Source: Anthoceros angustus
Taxonomy: Eukaryota; Streptophyta; Anthocerotopsida; Anthocerotales; Anthocerotaceae
NCBI GenBank assembly: GCA_010909165.1
Contig: MU008206.1
Span: forward strand, 310,001 to 374,000
Direction of reading: 5' to 3'
DNA length: 64,000 bases
Of the stretch, positions 13,291 to 25,664 are shown piece by piece. Numbering within the stretch: the first letter of the stretch is position 1; the number at the start of each line of letters is the position of its first letter. Under the pieces are notes generated by a model that did no database searches, was not told the DNA's origin, and saw only the letters and a program-made list of their open reading frames with translations. The position numbers and the translations under genes are program-made.

Positions 13291-15548
13291 TCAAGGTGAA
13301 GCACCAGCTACATCATTCTCTCTAGTATCCACAAGTTCAGGAACTTCCTCCATTATCCTCTTCACGGTTCCCTCTGACATTTTGGGGCTGATCTTGATGC
13401 TGTGTGGGGGAAGAATTAGCTCTTTTACTTCGGTTATACCTTCGCTGGCAGAAGGTGAAGAAGCCGCATCCTCGAGTTCAGGTAACGGTCTTGAGTTCTC
13501 CCAAACAGCGTAGTCCTGACCATAAGCTGCAAGCTTCCAGCATGAATCTGGTAGCAACGAGCCCATCTCAAACCTGATAGAGGCGTATTTCATGAGCTTG
13601 CTGCCAAAAGAGAGTCACAGATGTATAAGGGTGTCAAAGGTTGACAGAGCTCCTAACCTCTTCCCCAGCTTCACAGTTATCCGATCCCCGATGCAGGCAA
13701 CGTAAATGTCGGCTTCTGCAGCCTTGATGTGTACTTCACTCTTGGCATTGATACAGTTCCGCTTCCTTACATCAATCAAAGCTCTGATCTCGTCTTGAAG
13801 TCCCCAGTCGAAGAAGTGATCATAAAACTGTCATCCGTAACACAAAAGCTCAGTTAGTTGTTCACATGAGAGTCATGAGAGCGAAAACACGAGGAAAATG
13901 CGAGAGAAAATGCTCACCACACAGGGCACTCCAGGATGTGTAAGAATGTAGGCATAGCCCTGCATGACCTTGTCATCCGGAAAGCACCAGTGTCGCTGCG
14001 TGGATCCAGTGTCATGGTTGTCCACAAAGGTTACAGCCTTCTGCGGATACCAACCTGATCTTTCACAATCTGAGTTAACGTACTACAACCAAACCTGAAG
14101 AGATTGAAGCAGCGGAAGCACAACTGGACAAAGTTCTGCTGGGCTTGTGGGCAGGTAGGTACCTATCAATCCGGGGGGTTTCCCCTTGGCATCTTTGAGA
14201 CGCCACAACTCATCCAGAACGGCAGCCTGCAGGATGCCTTTAGTTGTAAAGTCGAAGGCAGAGGATTGCCCGCCAGTGCCATCAATCCAGTCACACAAGG
14301 TCTGTCGGTGGCAATCTGCACAACGACGTAGGTTAGACGATGGGAGGACACGGATCTTTTCACAATCTCAAAGCTATGCGGAAGACGATGGGCTCATACT
14401 TTGGTTATACGCCAATTGGTCCCCTTCATAATCCACAGAGTTCCAGTACTCCCCCACAGCGAAGGAAGGCATCGTTCTTTCACAGTACCTGCAAACACAC
14501 ATGACCGCCATGCGATGGCCATGAGCAGGATCCAGAAATGACGCCATGGACCAAAGCAGTTCCAGCCATCACACTCACCGCCCCACGAACTCAGGTGCAT
14601 AGCCCTTGACAAAATCAAACCGCCACCCGTCGAAGCCGACATAGGCTTTGAGCCAGTTCATCCAATCCGTGAGCTCATCCTGAACCTGCTTATTGGTGTG
14701 GTCGAGGTCAGGGGCAGCAGCATAGCTCTCCCCAGTGTCAGGCCGCCCTTGCCCTCCACTGTCATACACATCGTCCTTCACAACCGCCCAGGGACCCCAG
14801 TCAAGCCTCCTGTCCGGAGTCCCCCCTTCGAACACATTCCAGTGCCCCTTAGAATCCTGCTTCCATCCACTCCGATGGTTCACCACAATGTCTGCGATGG
14901 AGCATATCCCCCGCGCATGCAGCTGGTCGATGAGAGCCATGAGCTGCTCCTCCGTCCCGTACTTGGACGCATTGAGATTGTACAGCTGCCCCGGAAGATA
15001 CCCTGCAGAGTAGCCAGGACCCCGACATGACCAACCTGGACGATATCACAAACCGGCAAGCACAACAGCACCTCCTCCTGCTGCTGCTGCTCACCATTCT
15101 GGTCCACAGACTGGGACGGAGGCGGAAGCCACACATCCGTGATCCCAGCTGCAGCCAAGTCATCAGCCTTCTCCGCCAACTTCACCCACCACGGCTTCAG
15201 AGACGGGGACTCCCAATTGAACCCCTGCAGAGCACCACATCAACACACGCTCTTCACTCCCCCACCCCAGCCCAATTCTCTTCACTCCCCGCAACATCAC
15301 ATCACCTGGAAGAGGATGTTGTCGTCAGGACCTGCAGGAACGGGGCGTCCCGGTCGCACTCTCCCTAAATGCACCTCCGGCACCCTGGGCAACCGATCCC
15401 TCCCAACAAACCGAGGGTGAGGCTGCTCCGATCTCGCCGCTTCTGCGAAGACGACCACACTCCTGATTCTCCGAGCGGGTGCATCGGCTCTCTCGTGCGG
15501 CTGCTTAAGCAGCAGGCTTGGCCTCCTGCTAATCAGAGGTGCTGCCAT
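13291..15548 (-). CDS. AMY: Alpha-amylase (GH13), probably plastid-targeted
   Basis: Endo-hydrolysis of alpha-1,4 bonds in starch. Eight exons: 15548-15306, 15224-15095, 15002-14579, 14488-14400, 14315-14163, 14054-13918, 13827-13658, 13600-13291, giving 551 aa in frame. GH13 motifs: [16 protein letters not shown] (nucleophile Asp), FAVGEYW (acid Glu) and [11 protein letters not shown] (third carboxylate). All are intact. The first exon encodes about 80 aa rich in Arg, Ala and Pro before ILFQGFNWES, like a chloroplast transit peptide. There is no CBM45 starch-binding region as in AMY3. After the usual end ([11 protein letters not shown]) it has an extra ~60-aa acidic tail. Head to head with SWC6. 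Confidence 0.93.
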
Positions 15549-15811
15549 TCAATCACTTGTTGCTTCAAAGTTGAGACGCCTCAATCCTCTTACGCTTGTT
15601 TACGCCTTTTATATATATACATACACGGATCGACGCTCGAAGCGGATAGGGGATACGGATGAGCACGCGCAGGCCCGCAGGAAGCAGCAACGGCAGCAGC
15701 GGCGCCGGCGGCAGCAGCGCAGGAAGCTTCATGGTTGTGACGCCCGCCATCTTCGCCGTGAGCCGGCCGTGACGGCAGTGTTCCGGCGCGGAGCGAATCT
15801 GAGCGAGCAGG
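15549..15811. promoter_or_regulatory. Bidirectional promoter between amylase and SWC6
   Basis: The two start codons are only 263 bp apart on opposite strands. A TATA-like run (TTTTATATATATAC, 15607-15620) lies about 200 bp before the SWC6 ATG. Confidence 0.6.
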
Positions 15812-16354
15812 ATGAAGGAGGATCTGGCGATGAGGAGGAGCTCCAGCCGGGCGCGGAAGGTAGCGCCAAAGGTGACGGAAGCGCTGCTGGACTCCCACAC
15901 CCGGGCGCACATCGCGCAAGCGAGGCTGGATGCTTTGGAAAGCGATAACCTAGCGGCGGACGTGGTGTTGGTGGAGGAAGAGGAGGAGGCGTCGGCGGAC
16001 GAGGAGGAGGAGCACGGCTTCAAGTATAAGGGCCAAAGGAGCGGACCGGCCAAGCGCAAGACGAGGCAGTCCAAGGCGGCGGCGGCCGCGGCCGCGGGGT
16101 TGTCAGCCAGGAAGGCGCCTCCCAGGTCGTTTCTGGAGCTGTTGCAGGAGGCAGGGCTGGAGATGCTGCCTCCCTACGTGCCGTCCTACATCACGGCCGC
16201 CGTGGGGCCGCCTTCCTCCGGGGCGCGCAGGCATTTCTGCTCCGTCTGCGGATACCTCGCCCCCTACACCTGCGTGCGCTGCGGCTTCAGGTTCTGCTGC
16301 GTCAAGTGCCATCTTGTGCACAACGACACCCGATGCCAGAAGCATGTGGCGTGA
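15812..16354 (+). CDS. SWC6: SWR1 complex subunit 6 (HIT-type zinc finger)
   Basis: Single-exon, 180 aa. The N-terminal basic segment (RARKVAPKVTEALLDSH), a central acidic run of Glu/Asp, the conserved block (K)APPRSFLELLQEAGLE and a C-terminal zf-HIT domain match plant SWC6/SEF in order and length. The zinc ligands are visible in FCSVCGYLAPYTCVRCGFRF and CVKCHLVHNDTRCQKHV. SWC6 is a subunit of the SWR1 chromatin remodeller that deposits H2A.Z. The start was chosen because the family begins at this point. An Ala-rich run replaces a spacer seen in homologues. Confidence 0.95.
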   Translation: MKEDLAMRRSSSRARKVAPKVTEALLDSHTRAHIAQARLDALESDNLAADVVLVEEEEEASADEEEEHGFKYKGQRSGPAKRKTRQSKAAAAAAAGLSARKAPPRSFLELLQEAGLEMLPPYVPSYITAAVGPPSSGARRHFCSVCGYLAPYTCVRCGFRFCCVKCHLVHNDTRCQKHVA

Positions 16355-16718
16355 CGGACACGTCATCGCACGCACTTGACGTATCGGGAGCAGACTGCCC
16401 TTGCTCCATGTCGTTTGGAATCGGAGCTCCCCAGCCTCCAGGATTAGCAGCAGGTCCAGGCGTCCCAAGGATGCAGAAATATCCGACAGGGAACCTTGTG
16501 CCAGAGGCCAGTAGGCTGGGGTGAAGACGGCTCTGCCTTTTCTTGAAAACTAAGAAGCAACATATAACTCGGAATTACAGTGGTAGGATGAACGCGTTTC
16601 TGGATCCCCTTAATCAAGAGAAGGGACGAAAGCATTTCTGAACCCCTTCAATTAGGAGAAAACACCTCTGCACCTCGCCGATGTACATACGTGTAGACGC
16701 GCGTCAGTTTGGAAAACA
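16355..16718. other. 3' intergenic between convergent SWC6 and DLH genes
   Basis: 364 bp between two stop codons on opposite strands. Holds both 3' UTRs; no gene seen. Confidence 0.6.
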
Positions 16719-18068
16719 TCACTCTTCTTCCTCGGCTTTCAAAAACGTGTTGAACCACGCATCAAAACGTGACCAAGCAACCTCCACAGCCCGGGCATCG
16801 TGATCCCCGAAACCACTATCTTCCTTGCGCTTGATGGCATCCTTGGAGCTGGCCATGAAGGCATGGCCAACGTCTGGATACAGGTGCACTTCATGGGTGA
16901 CACCAGATGCCTTCAGCTTCTCCTGAAGTGCCTTTGCTGACTGGCACAACAAGCAACAGTTACCAGTCTCGGCAGCTAAGCTCAGACAAAGCGAGCAGCT
17001 CCCCAAATTGAAAGCAGGTTTCCTGTGTGGAAAGGGAACAAACACCATCACTGGCTCACCTCCAGATCTGAAAACCCTGTGATCTTGTCTGCTTCACCAA
17101 AGTGAGCTTGGACAGGCACCTTCACTTTGGACACGTCCGCCAGTTCTTTGGGGGGGATACCGTAGAAACTGACAGCCGCCGAAATTCCCTCCACCAGAAC
17201 CGCACTCGCCAGGGTCAAAGCACCACCCATGCAAAACCCTGTCACTCCCACCTGAGTGAGGACGGGATCAGTTGTTTCAGCTCAGTTTCAGGGCTACTGC
17301 CGTCAAAATATTCAACCAGCGACACCCAGAGGCACCACCTGACCCACCTTAGGAGAGCCGTGCTTCCTGAGCCACTTGACAGAGGCAAGAATGTCCTCCA
17401 CAGCCTCAGGCCAGTCAAGCGTGCTCATCAAGTGCTGGGCCTCTGCCTCATCTAGTCCAAGTCTACCACGGTACAGGCTGCAAGCATAGAGCCTCAGGAT
17501 AAGCCAAGCACAAGCCCAGGACTGCCAAGGTAATGCTTGCGACCAGACGAGGCATACTCTGGAATAAGAGTGCGGAATCCTTTCTTAGCCACGAACGCTG
17601 CATGATTCTTCACCTCGTAGTCCACTCCCCACCATTCTTGCAGAACAATTATACCCGGAAGGTGCCTATCTCCCAGAACATAGGCGTCGAATGTCTGCAG
17701 CAGTGCAGGCGGAGATGTGGTCCAGACCTAAGACCATCCACACGAACATGACACAAAAGCTTCATCATCGGGTCAGGACGTACCACTTTGCCGTCGTCAC
17801 GCTCAATTGTCACCTTCTCAAACTCTGGCCTAGGATCTCGCTTGGGAGGAGGGGGGGCAACCTCTTGGGCCATGCCAACCACTGGGTTCAGTGATACCCT
17901 GCTGCAACAACGGCCCCTGCTGGTGTTGATTCGCGAAACCAGACGATTGAGGCTCGTGGCTGGCCTGCCCCACGCGTACGGCTCACCTGATATGGCAGAC
18001 CGCAGAATGAGTGAGGAACCACTCACCATGCGCATGCTCGTGCTTTGCATGATCTGTTCGGCAAGCAT
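16719..18068 (-). CDS. Dienelactone hydrolase family protein with organelle presequence
   Basis: Alpha/beta hydrolase of the carboxymethylenebutenolidase group. Exons: 18068-17787, 17694-17558, 17477-17348, 17251-17060, 16940-16719, in frame, 320 aa. The catalytic Cys is in GVTGFCMGGALTL, the Asp in FGEADKITGFSD and the His in YPDVGHAF, and VLQEWWG is the usual second strand motif. The first ~65 aa are rich in Ser, Arg and Leu without acidic residues, suggesting a plastid or mitochondrial targeting peptide before VAPPPPKRDPRPEFEKVTIE. The physiological substrate in plants is unclear. Confidence 0.92.
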
Positions 18069-19047
18069 GTCCTGTCCCTACACCTGGGACTTTAGACAAC
18101 TCACGCAGCTGAGATGTGAACAACACACTATCCACCACCAGCGATGTCAAAGCTTGGCCTATACGAAGGGATTATGCACCAACAAGACTATCCCAACCCT
18201 GCGCTCTGTGCTAAGGCTGATTTTGCATACTACACTGACACTCGCACACACTGCACGCGTATTGGTCAATTCGCCACTTACCACAATGCAGCTCCCCAGC
18301 TCCAAGAAAGGAGGCACAAACACCAGCACGCGGACTTCATACGCCAACCCTAGATGTAATCATACATGTTCATGAGAGCACGGTGTATGAGGGTGGTCCG
18401 CGACTCCGCGATAAGCAGGAGACTGCCCGTTACGCGATTTGGCGAGACACCCTGGCCTGTATTTCCCCCCTTCGTTGAACACACTTTCTGAAAGAAGAAG
18501 AAGAGGAAGAAGAAAAAGAAGGAAAGAATTCCTTCTTTTTCCTCAAAAAAAGCATATGCAGACTAGAATCCTAGACCTGCACTTCCCCGTTCTGGCCATA
18601 CAGACCTACCGTATAAATTGGATTGTTCTGGATTTCAGCTCTCGTGGCATCGTTCATCCCGATCCAGAACGCGGAACCGTTGTTCTGCCTGCTCTGGCTT
18701 CATGTGCTTGCAGGGCTACTCATTCACCGAGCTTCTTGTCGTTCTTCTCCAATCCTTGTAGCTAACTGCCCTCCAGTTCGTCGAAGCCTGTTCCTCCGAT
18801 CTCATCAGCATAATTAGGTTTGCTCTCGTCCTTGGAGCCCGGGGATGAGCTGCGCACGGAGAAATGCCACACTTTTACTGTCCTGGTCACAAGGATGGAT
18901 GGTGGGAGAGTCACAAGTACAGAATGACTGAGTGGATGAAGGTGGTCTGATTTGCCGCCCGCCTCATGTAGGAATTCCCACAGCACGACACTAGTTTCAG
19001 ATAACAGCAGCTCACGTTGTTCCCTGCTGAGCTCTGCGCGCTGAACG
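18069..19047. promoter_or_regulatory. Divergent intergenic region between DLH and P4H
   Basis: Separates two outward-facing genes and should hold both promoters. It contains a purine tract (GAAGAAGAAGAGG..., 18488-18535) and a TATAAAT at about 18611 in plus orientation. No gene recognised. Confidence 0.45.
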
Positions 19048-21215
19048 ATGGCAGGCATATCCGGGTTTCATTTGCTATCGTTCATCACAATTTGTCTGGT
19101 TATTGGTAAGGAAATTCGTCCCGCTCTCAATGGACCGGCTGTATTTTACTGGATGCCTCTGTTGACGATGAAGATGGTGGACAGCACAGCGCTGCGCGTC
19201 TCAACTGTTTCTTCTGATCCTGATTTTGTTTCCTGTGCTTGCCGTGCTTCCCTAGGTGCAATGTTGCAACTAGCTTCTCTTCGAAAATTGGAGCAAACCG
19301 GTGGTACACCCTCCTAACACAAAGAACGCCAACAGTAGTCGTCTGGATGCTTTTCTATGGCAGGTTGTTTTCATCTGTGGCACTTTGAGAAAGCTGAAGC
19401 TACAGTCTTCGTTTACAGGCTTCGGGGACAACACGTTTCGAAGAAGCTCTCAACTACTTCCACTATCTGAAGGTGCGTCCATGTATTTCTGAGGCCTGTA
19501 CGCAATTCCCTTCTGTACCGAACCTATGCACCAGCTCCCTTATCACTCTGAGTAACTACTGGCATATTCTTGCAGGGCTTAAATGGGCAGGGGACGAAGA
19601 TGCCCGAATTCTCAGGTTGGGGCTGGTAGGCAACTGCTCTTTGCTCGCTTCTTTCTACTATTAAAAGCTGGCATGCTTTGCTACGAAGTGATTAAGTTGC
19701 TGTGATTTATGTCTCTTGGGTGCATGCTTCTTTACCTTCATGTATGTGGACTTGGTAGAGAGAATGACTTGCAACTAGGAGATCACTCTGGTAGGCTTCT
19801 CCAGTTCATCTGGCATGCTCCTTGCAGGTCAAGCAAGAGGTGGTCAGCTGGGCACCAAGAATCATTGTCCTGCACAACTTTTTGAGTTCAGAGGTGATAA
19901 AACAGTGGCATTGTGATTTTCGGTTGAGCGTTTGTGTTCTTCTGATGCTCTATCTGTGCCTTCTGAACGCCAAACTTGTTCTCTGCTTCATTATGCCCAG
20001 GAGTGTGACCATCTTATGGAAGTTGCTCGACCTAGACTAGCAAAATCGACTGTAGTGGATCGTCGTACGGGCAAGGCATGTAATGATGGACTGCCAAGCT
20101 AAGAAGAACTAGTGCACGTGTGTTTTGTAAGATGAGCAGCAGAGGCAATAGGATTCGTTTTGCTCTGAAAGTATGCAAGGTGGTACATATGTTCCTAACA
20201 CCACCTAGTAGTTGTAAGCAGGGTATTGAGAGTAAAGTGCGCACCAGTACAGGCATGTTTGTGACATCAAAAGAGCGGAAACATCGCATCATAGAGGTAC
20301 CTCAACTGCTTGTTTTTGGGATCTCTTCCTGTGGGAAAATCCTTCTTTTGATCCCTCCGTTCCAATTATACGAGAGTCTTGTGCTTACTTGGTCACACTC
20401 AGGCTATTGAAAAAAGAATAGCAGTGTTTTCAATGGTGCCTGTTGAGAACGGAGAACTACTGCAAGTTCTACGGTAGGAAACCAGGCTACTTGTAGCTTC
20501 TTCGAACTTCCTTGCGAATTTTGGTGGCATCTTTGTCTGGAAAGTATCTCACATTTTGTGGGTATGAACAGGTATGAGCAGGACCAGTATTATGATCCTC
20601 ACCACGACTACTTCTCTGATGAGGTATGGTAGGGTTACTCGAGCGTTGCGAAGTTTGGTTACGGAGATTGCTTCCTAAACTCAGCGCCAGATCCCATCCA
20701 TGTCACAATTGTGTCTGACTAAAAATAGGCTCATCGAATTGGGCAGTTCAACCAACGACGTGGAGGTCAGCGTGTCGCAACGATGTTGATGTATTTGAGC
20801 GATGGGGTGGAGGGAGGAGAGACCTTTTTTCCTTCGGTAAGATTGTCTCAGCGCACCTATGCCCGCTCTGTATCCTGGGCAACTCATTGAGTAGTCAAGT
20901 GCCTGATTTTGTAGGCCGGAGGAGGCAGTGAGTGCAGCTGCGGCGGAGAACTGAAAAAAGGGATATGCATCTCTCCCAAACGGGGGGACGCGGTCTTGTT
21001 TTGGAGTCTGGTAATGAGCGACAACATCACGTCGTTCGTTTTACTCATGCCCTGTGAGACGAATCAATTGCCTCCAATGAACCATGTGCTTGAAATGTTG
21101 TTTGCAGGGTTTGGATGGTCAACAAGATCATGCAAGTTTGCATGGAGGTTGCAAAGTTTTGAAAGGTGAAAAGTGGTCTTCGACAAAATGGATGCGGCAG
21201 CATCCTTTCAATTGA
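19048..21215 (+). CDS. P4H1: Prolyl 4-hydroxylase, P4H1 type
   Basis: 2-oxoglutarate/Fe(II) dioxygenase of the ER/Golgi that hydroxylates proline in cell-wall glycoproteins. Twelve exons: 19048-19105, 19256-19300, 19419-19472, 19576-19625, 19828-19893, 20001-20075, 20222-20296, 20403-20473, 20572-20623, 20747-20836, 20915-21010, 21108-21215; 279 aa (Arabidopsis P4H1 about 283). The N-terminus MAGISGFHLLSFITICLVIG is a signal anchor. Iron ligands are in DPHHDYFSDE and SLHGGCKV, and the 2-OG lysine in GEKWSSTKW. Intron 6 has a GC donor (AAG|GCATGT) in place of GT. Confidence 0.94.
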
Positions 21216-21329
21216 AATTTCAAATGATGTGTAGACTAGGTGTGCACTGATGAAAACGGTCCCACTGGGACTCAGTAAGACGGAACGAAATCAATCGGCC
21301 ACAGTGATATATCGACAGCTGGTGTCAGT

Positions 21330-22124
21330 CTAGTCTAATCTTGGACTGCCGCTATCTGGCAAGTTTGGAGCGTCGGCATCTGAATGTTTCGCAGCTGCTT
21401 CTGCGGCGGCTGTCCCAGGACTTCGCGCGAGTGCTTCTGCTTGCACCTCGTTGGCCTCTACCACCTGTTGCGCCTTGTCTACCAGATCATTGATTTGGGC
21501 AGCTAAGGCATCCACCGCCTGCTCTCCCGAAAGGGCTAAGTCTTGTCTCCTCTGCTTACCACAGGTACAGCACAAGCGAGTGTTAATAAAGAGGTGTACG
21601 TAAACTGACGACAGACCGGCGAATCGCATGAACAAGAGTAGTTTGGAAATCACTCAGGTGTCGTTCCCGGTTTGCAGTGGGATCGAAAAGGTTTGCAACG
21701 GAAGTGGGAGGAGCAATGGAAGTGCAGACAACAGGTCCCACTTGGATAGACCAGAGCGAACAAAGAATAGCGATGAATCTCACCAAGCCAAAGATTTCCT
21801 CTGCTGTCTGAGGGTCATAGTTTCTCAACACATCCTCAGCTGCTGCCTTTGCACGTCCAAAAGGGTGAAACTTATGAGTCAGGATGCATAGACTAACCAA
21901 TCACATTCATCTTTCAAATAACTAGTATCGACAGTAGAAGGTACGACCAATGCCAAGCAGCAGCACGCGGACTCGGGAGTGACAGAGGGAATAACCTTGG
22001 CATCCTGGAGCTCTTCCCCGTCGAGCGTGAGAGGTTCCGTGCTTACTGAGGCCACCGACGAGCTACGACTGTCTAGCACCACTCCTGAAGGCTGCCGCCC
22101 TCCTCCACCAGGCATCGTCTCCAT
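21330..22124 (-). CDS. Small acidic protein of unknown function
   Basis: Three exons are inferred: 22124-21996, 21846-21784, 21551-21330, giving 137 aa. The N-terminus (METMPGGGG...) is low complexity. The middle (AAEDVLRNYDPQTAEEIFGL) and the following SGEQAVDALAAQINDLVDKAQQ look helical and could form a coiled coil. The C-terminus is Ala/Asp-rich. The 232-bp second intron is longer than its neighbours, so another small exon may lie in it (an open stretch near 21640-21710). Convergent with P4H, 114 bp apart. I do not recognise the family. Confidence 0.6.
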
Positions 22125-22706
22125 GCCTTCGCCACTCGGGTTGCACTGAATTGAAGAGGATAATGAAAGACAAAAGCAAAAAACGACCCCCAATGGCTAG
22201 CTACAACCGAGGTCGCGCTGCACCGCTCACGCCAAGTGTCCAGTCTCAGAGCTCGAGTCACATGTTGAGTGGTAGGTGCCAGTGGCAACGACGGTAATGA
22301 TTCACCGTCTCTCTGAAGCCGTGTGCCTACGTGTTGCAGAAGCTCGGTAGCTACAACGGGAAGTTTCTTTGAAAGCCCCAACCGGCTCATCGGCCACGAC
22401 CAATAGAAGACGGAAAACCTAACTGGGCGTCAGCAAGACCATTTTCGTATAGGTGTCCAAAGACAAAAGACCACGGCCTCTCCGTACTACGTACAAACGG
22501 TCCACCGCACTGACCAATGGATCTGATGATCTCCAGACATACAACTTGGAATGAGCCAGACACCTTCCCGCACTAAACTCATGTTTAAGAACTCTACTGC
22601 CGCAAGGTTTGTATTATTACCGGGTCGCGAAGCAGCTAACCTGCCAACCCACTCTTCAAAAGAAAGATCCTGAGCTGTCGGAGAGGAACGAACGGCCGTC
22701 AGTCCT

Positions 22707-25217
22707 TCACTTTTTCTCTCCGTGTCGCTTCACCTCCTCATATTCAGCCTCAACTGGCTGCTCTTCAGCGCCTTGACCTGCCTGACCGCCCTGCCCGCTG
22801 GGACCCTGACCAGACTGGCCACCTTGAAAAGCTTGGCCAATTGCCAACGAAGCAGCCTGCACATCCTTGGTCTTCTGGGAGATCCTCTCCACATCCTCGC
22901 CCTCAAGAGCCTTCTTCAGGTCATCGATTGCCCCAGACACTTTCTCGACAACGTCTGCTGGCAGTTTAGCCTTGTGCTCATCCAAACTCTTTTGCACAGA
23001 GTAAATAGCTGTTTCGGCATCATTCTTTGCCTCGATAAGCTTTTTCCGTTCCTGATCTTTTTGAGCATATTGCTCTGCATCCCTCACCATCGACTCGATC
23101 TCTGATTCCGTGAGCCCTCCGGAAGATTGGATGGTAATGGCTTGCTCCTTACCAGTTGATTTGTCGCGGGCAGAGACGTTCACAATCCCATTGGCATCAA
23201 TATCGAATGTCACCTCAATTTGAGGAACACCACGAGGAGAAGGGGGAATGCCAATCAGCTCAAACTGTCCCAAAAGTTTGTTGTCAGACGCCATCTCTCG
23301 TTCTCCCTGGAGGACCCTCACACCAACCTGCGTCTGACCATCAGCAGCAGTTGAGAACACCTGACTCTTCTTCGTAGGAATGGTGGTATTCCGCGTGATG
23401 AGCCTCGTGAAAACACCTCCAAGGGTTTCAATACCGAGGGACAGAGGAGTAACATCCAGCAGCAACAGATCCTTTACATCACCCCGGAGCACCCCTCCTT
23501 GGATAGCAGCACCCATCGCTACCACCTCATCAGGATTCACTCCTTTGTTCGGGTCCTTACCGAACAAGTTGGCCACTACCTCCTGCACTTTTGGCATCCT
23601 AGTCATACCACCAACCAGCAAAACTTCATCCACATCTTTGGCAGTGATACCTGCATCCTTTAAGCAATCCCGGCATGGCTGCTTCGTCCTCTCAATCAGG
23701 GTATCAACCAAGGACTCGAACTTCGATCGAGTGAGAGTCACATTCAAATGCTTGGGACCTGTGGCATCTGCAGTGATGAAGGGAAGGTTGACCTCGGTCT
23801 GAGTCGTGGATGACAACTCCACTTTTGCCTTCTCAGCCGCCTCACGCAACCTTTGAACTGCCAGTTTATCCTTGGACAGGTCAATGCCCTGCTCCCTCCT
23901 AAACAAATCAACAAGGTACTGAACCAAAGTATTATCAAAATCCTCCCCTCCCAAAAACGTGTCACCGTTCGTTGCCTTCACCTGGAAGGTAATAAAGACC
24001 GGGGATACGTAAGCTTCAACAACACGAACGCGAGTAAACCACACAAAAATTTATCGAGGAACATAAGGTAGTGGCCAGTTACCTCAAAGACGCCGCCAGT
24101 GATTTCCAAGACGGAAATATCGAACGTACCACCACCGAGATCAAAAACAGCAATCAAACCCGCTTCCTTCTTATCCATACCATAAGACAGAGATGCAGCA
24201 GTCGGCTCATTGATGATGCGTAGCACATCTAAACCAGCTATACGGCCAGCATCCTTCGTAGCTTGTCTTTGGGCGTCATTGAAGTAGGCAGGCACTGTGA
24301 TGACGGCCTTTGTCACAGACTTGCCCAGAAATGCCTCCGCCGTTTCCTTCATTTTGGCCAAGACGAAGCCACCAATTTGGCTAGGAGAATAACGCTGGCC
24401 CCCAGCCTCGACCCAGGCATCCCCATTGGGTGCCTTCACAATCTTGTAGGGGACCATCTTCGACTCTTTCTGAACCAACGGGTCGTCGAACGTACGACCA
24501 ATCAACCTCTTGGTTCCGTACACAGTATTGGTGGGATTGGTCACGGCCTGTCTCTTGGCCGGGGTGCCGACCAGTCTCTCCCCTTTGGGAGTGAACGCCA
24601 CCACAGACGGTGTGGTCCGAGCTCCTTCCGCATTCTCAATCACCCGTGGGTTCTTCAACAAGCACAGACACATTCACTTCGTCAACTCTTCCGCCCTTCG
24701 CACCTCAATTCTGCCAGCGACCTCTTTCACCAACTGAGCTGCATGCACCCCAACCAAGCTCCCGTGCGAAGTACTCACCTTGCCCTCCATAACCGAGACA
24801 CAGGAGTTGGTTGTTCCGAGATCAATACCAATAACCTCCGATCCAGCGGCAGCACTACTGCACATACATCCCGCGGCCGATCGTGTCAACAAGGATCACC
24901 AAAGTCTGGAGCCGCGAAATCTGACACGACAAAGCATATGCGGCAATTGACTGAGGTGAACGCCCACCTAAAAGGCCTGACTCCATTGCTTGTTATCCTC
25001 CTCACCAACTCGGAGGCCTTGGCGGATGCAAAAGACTGGTCTACCACCTGCAGCAAGAGCAAGAGCTGTCACCGAGGGTGCCTTGGAATGCAACAGCAAA
25101 CGCAGTGGTGCAATCAGGAAATGCCCGCACCTGGCCCGCAGCTCGATGAAGCTCCTTGCCGCGGTGCACACGCTGCGCAGATCGCGCTATGCGCGCCGCC
25201 AACATTCCAGCAGCCAT
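22707..25217 (-). CDS. mtHSC70: Mitochondrial HSP70 (matrix chaperone)
   Basis: ATP-driven matrix chaperone that pulls precursors through the TIM23 channel and folds them. Exons: 25217-25131, 25047-24968, 24857-24779, 24652-24083, 23981-22707, giving 696 aa. The first two exons encode an Arg-rich presequence ([20 protein letters not shown]...) that joins to [23 protein letters not shown]70 signatures are present: [21 protein letters not shown] and [13 protein letters not shown]. The YGTKRLIGR and [17 protein letters not shown] blocks are DnaK/mitochondrial type. The C-terminus is GQ-rich and ends [14 protein letters not shown], the mitochondrial rather than cytosolic (EEVD) tail. Confidence 0.94.
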
Positions 25218-25664
25218 GAACAAGTCGAATGCAGCAAGCGGGCGTGAATCCTTGTCTGAATCGAAGCGAGAGCAATCAACCGAAAACAGACTGTCTTCTC
25301 CTGCCTGTGTAAGGAAATGCCGGCAGCTGCCCTAGAGAAGTGTTGAACAGATGCCTTCTAGGGCAAGTTACGTGCCAGAACCTTCAGTTGGCTTCCACAG
25401 CGAGGGCCACCACGAACCATCCAGATTCTTCCGTTCAGCCTAACTGCGGAAATTTCGCCCCCGACTTCGTTGATTATTGTTCGGATCCTGTTACGCCCCG
25501 TTCGCCTCCAGCTTCAATCCCGTTAAGCGAAAAGCTCGACGTGTAGTTCACCAGGAGAGATGGACGTGATAGAGAACACAGCATCAGTGTGCGCAGCTGA
25601 GAGGCGAGAAGACATGAATTAATTTGAGTATTCATACTCATGTTACACCGCTGGTGATAAAAGG

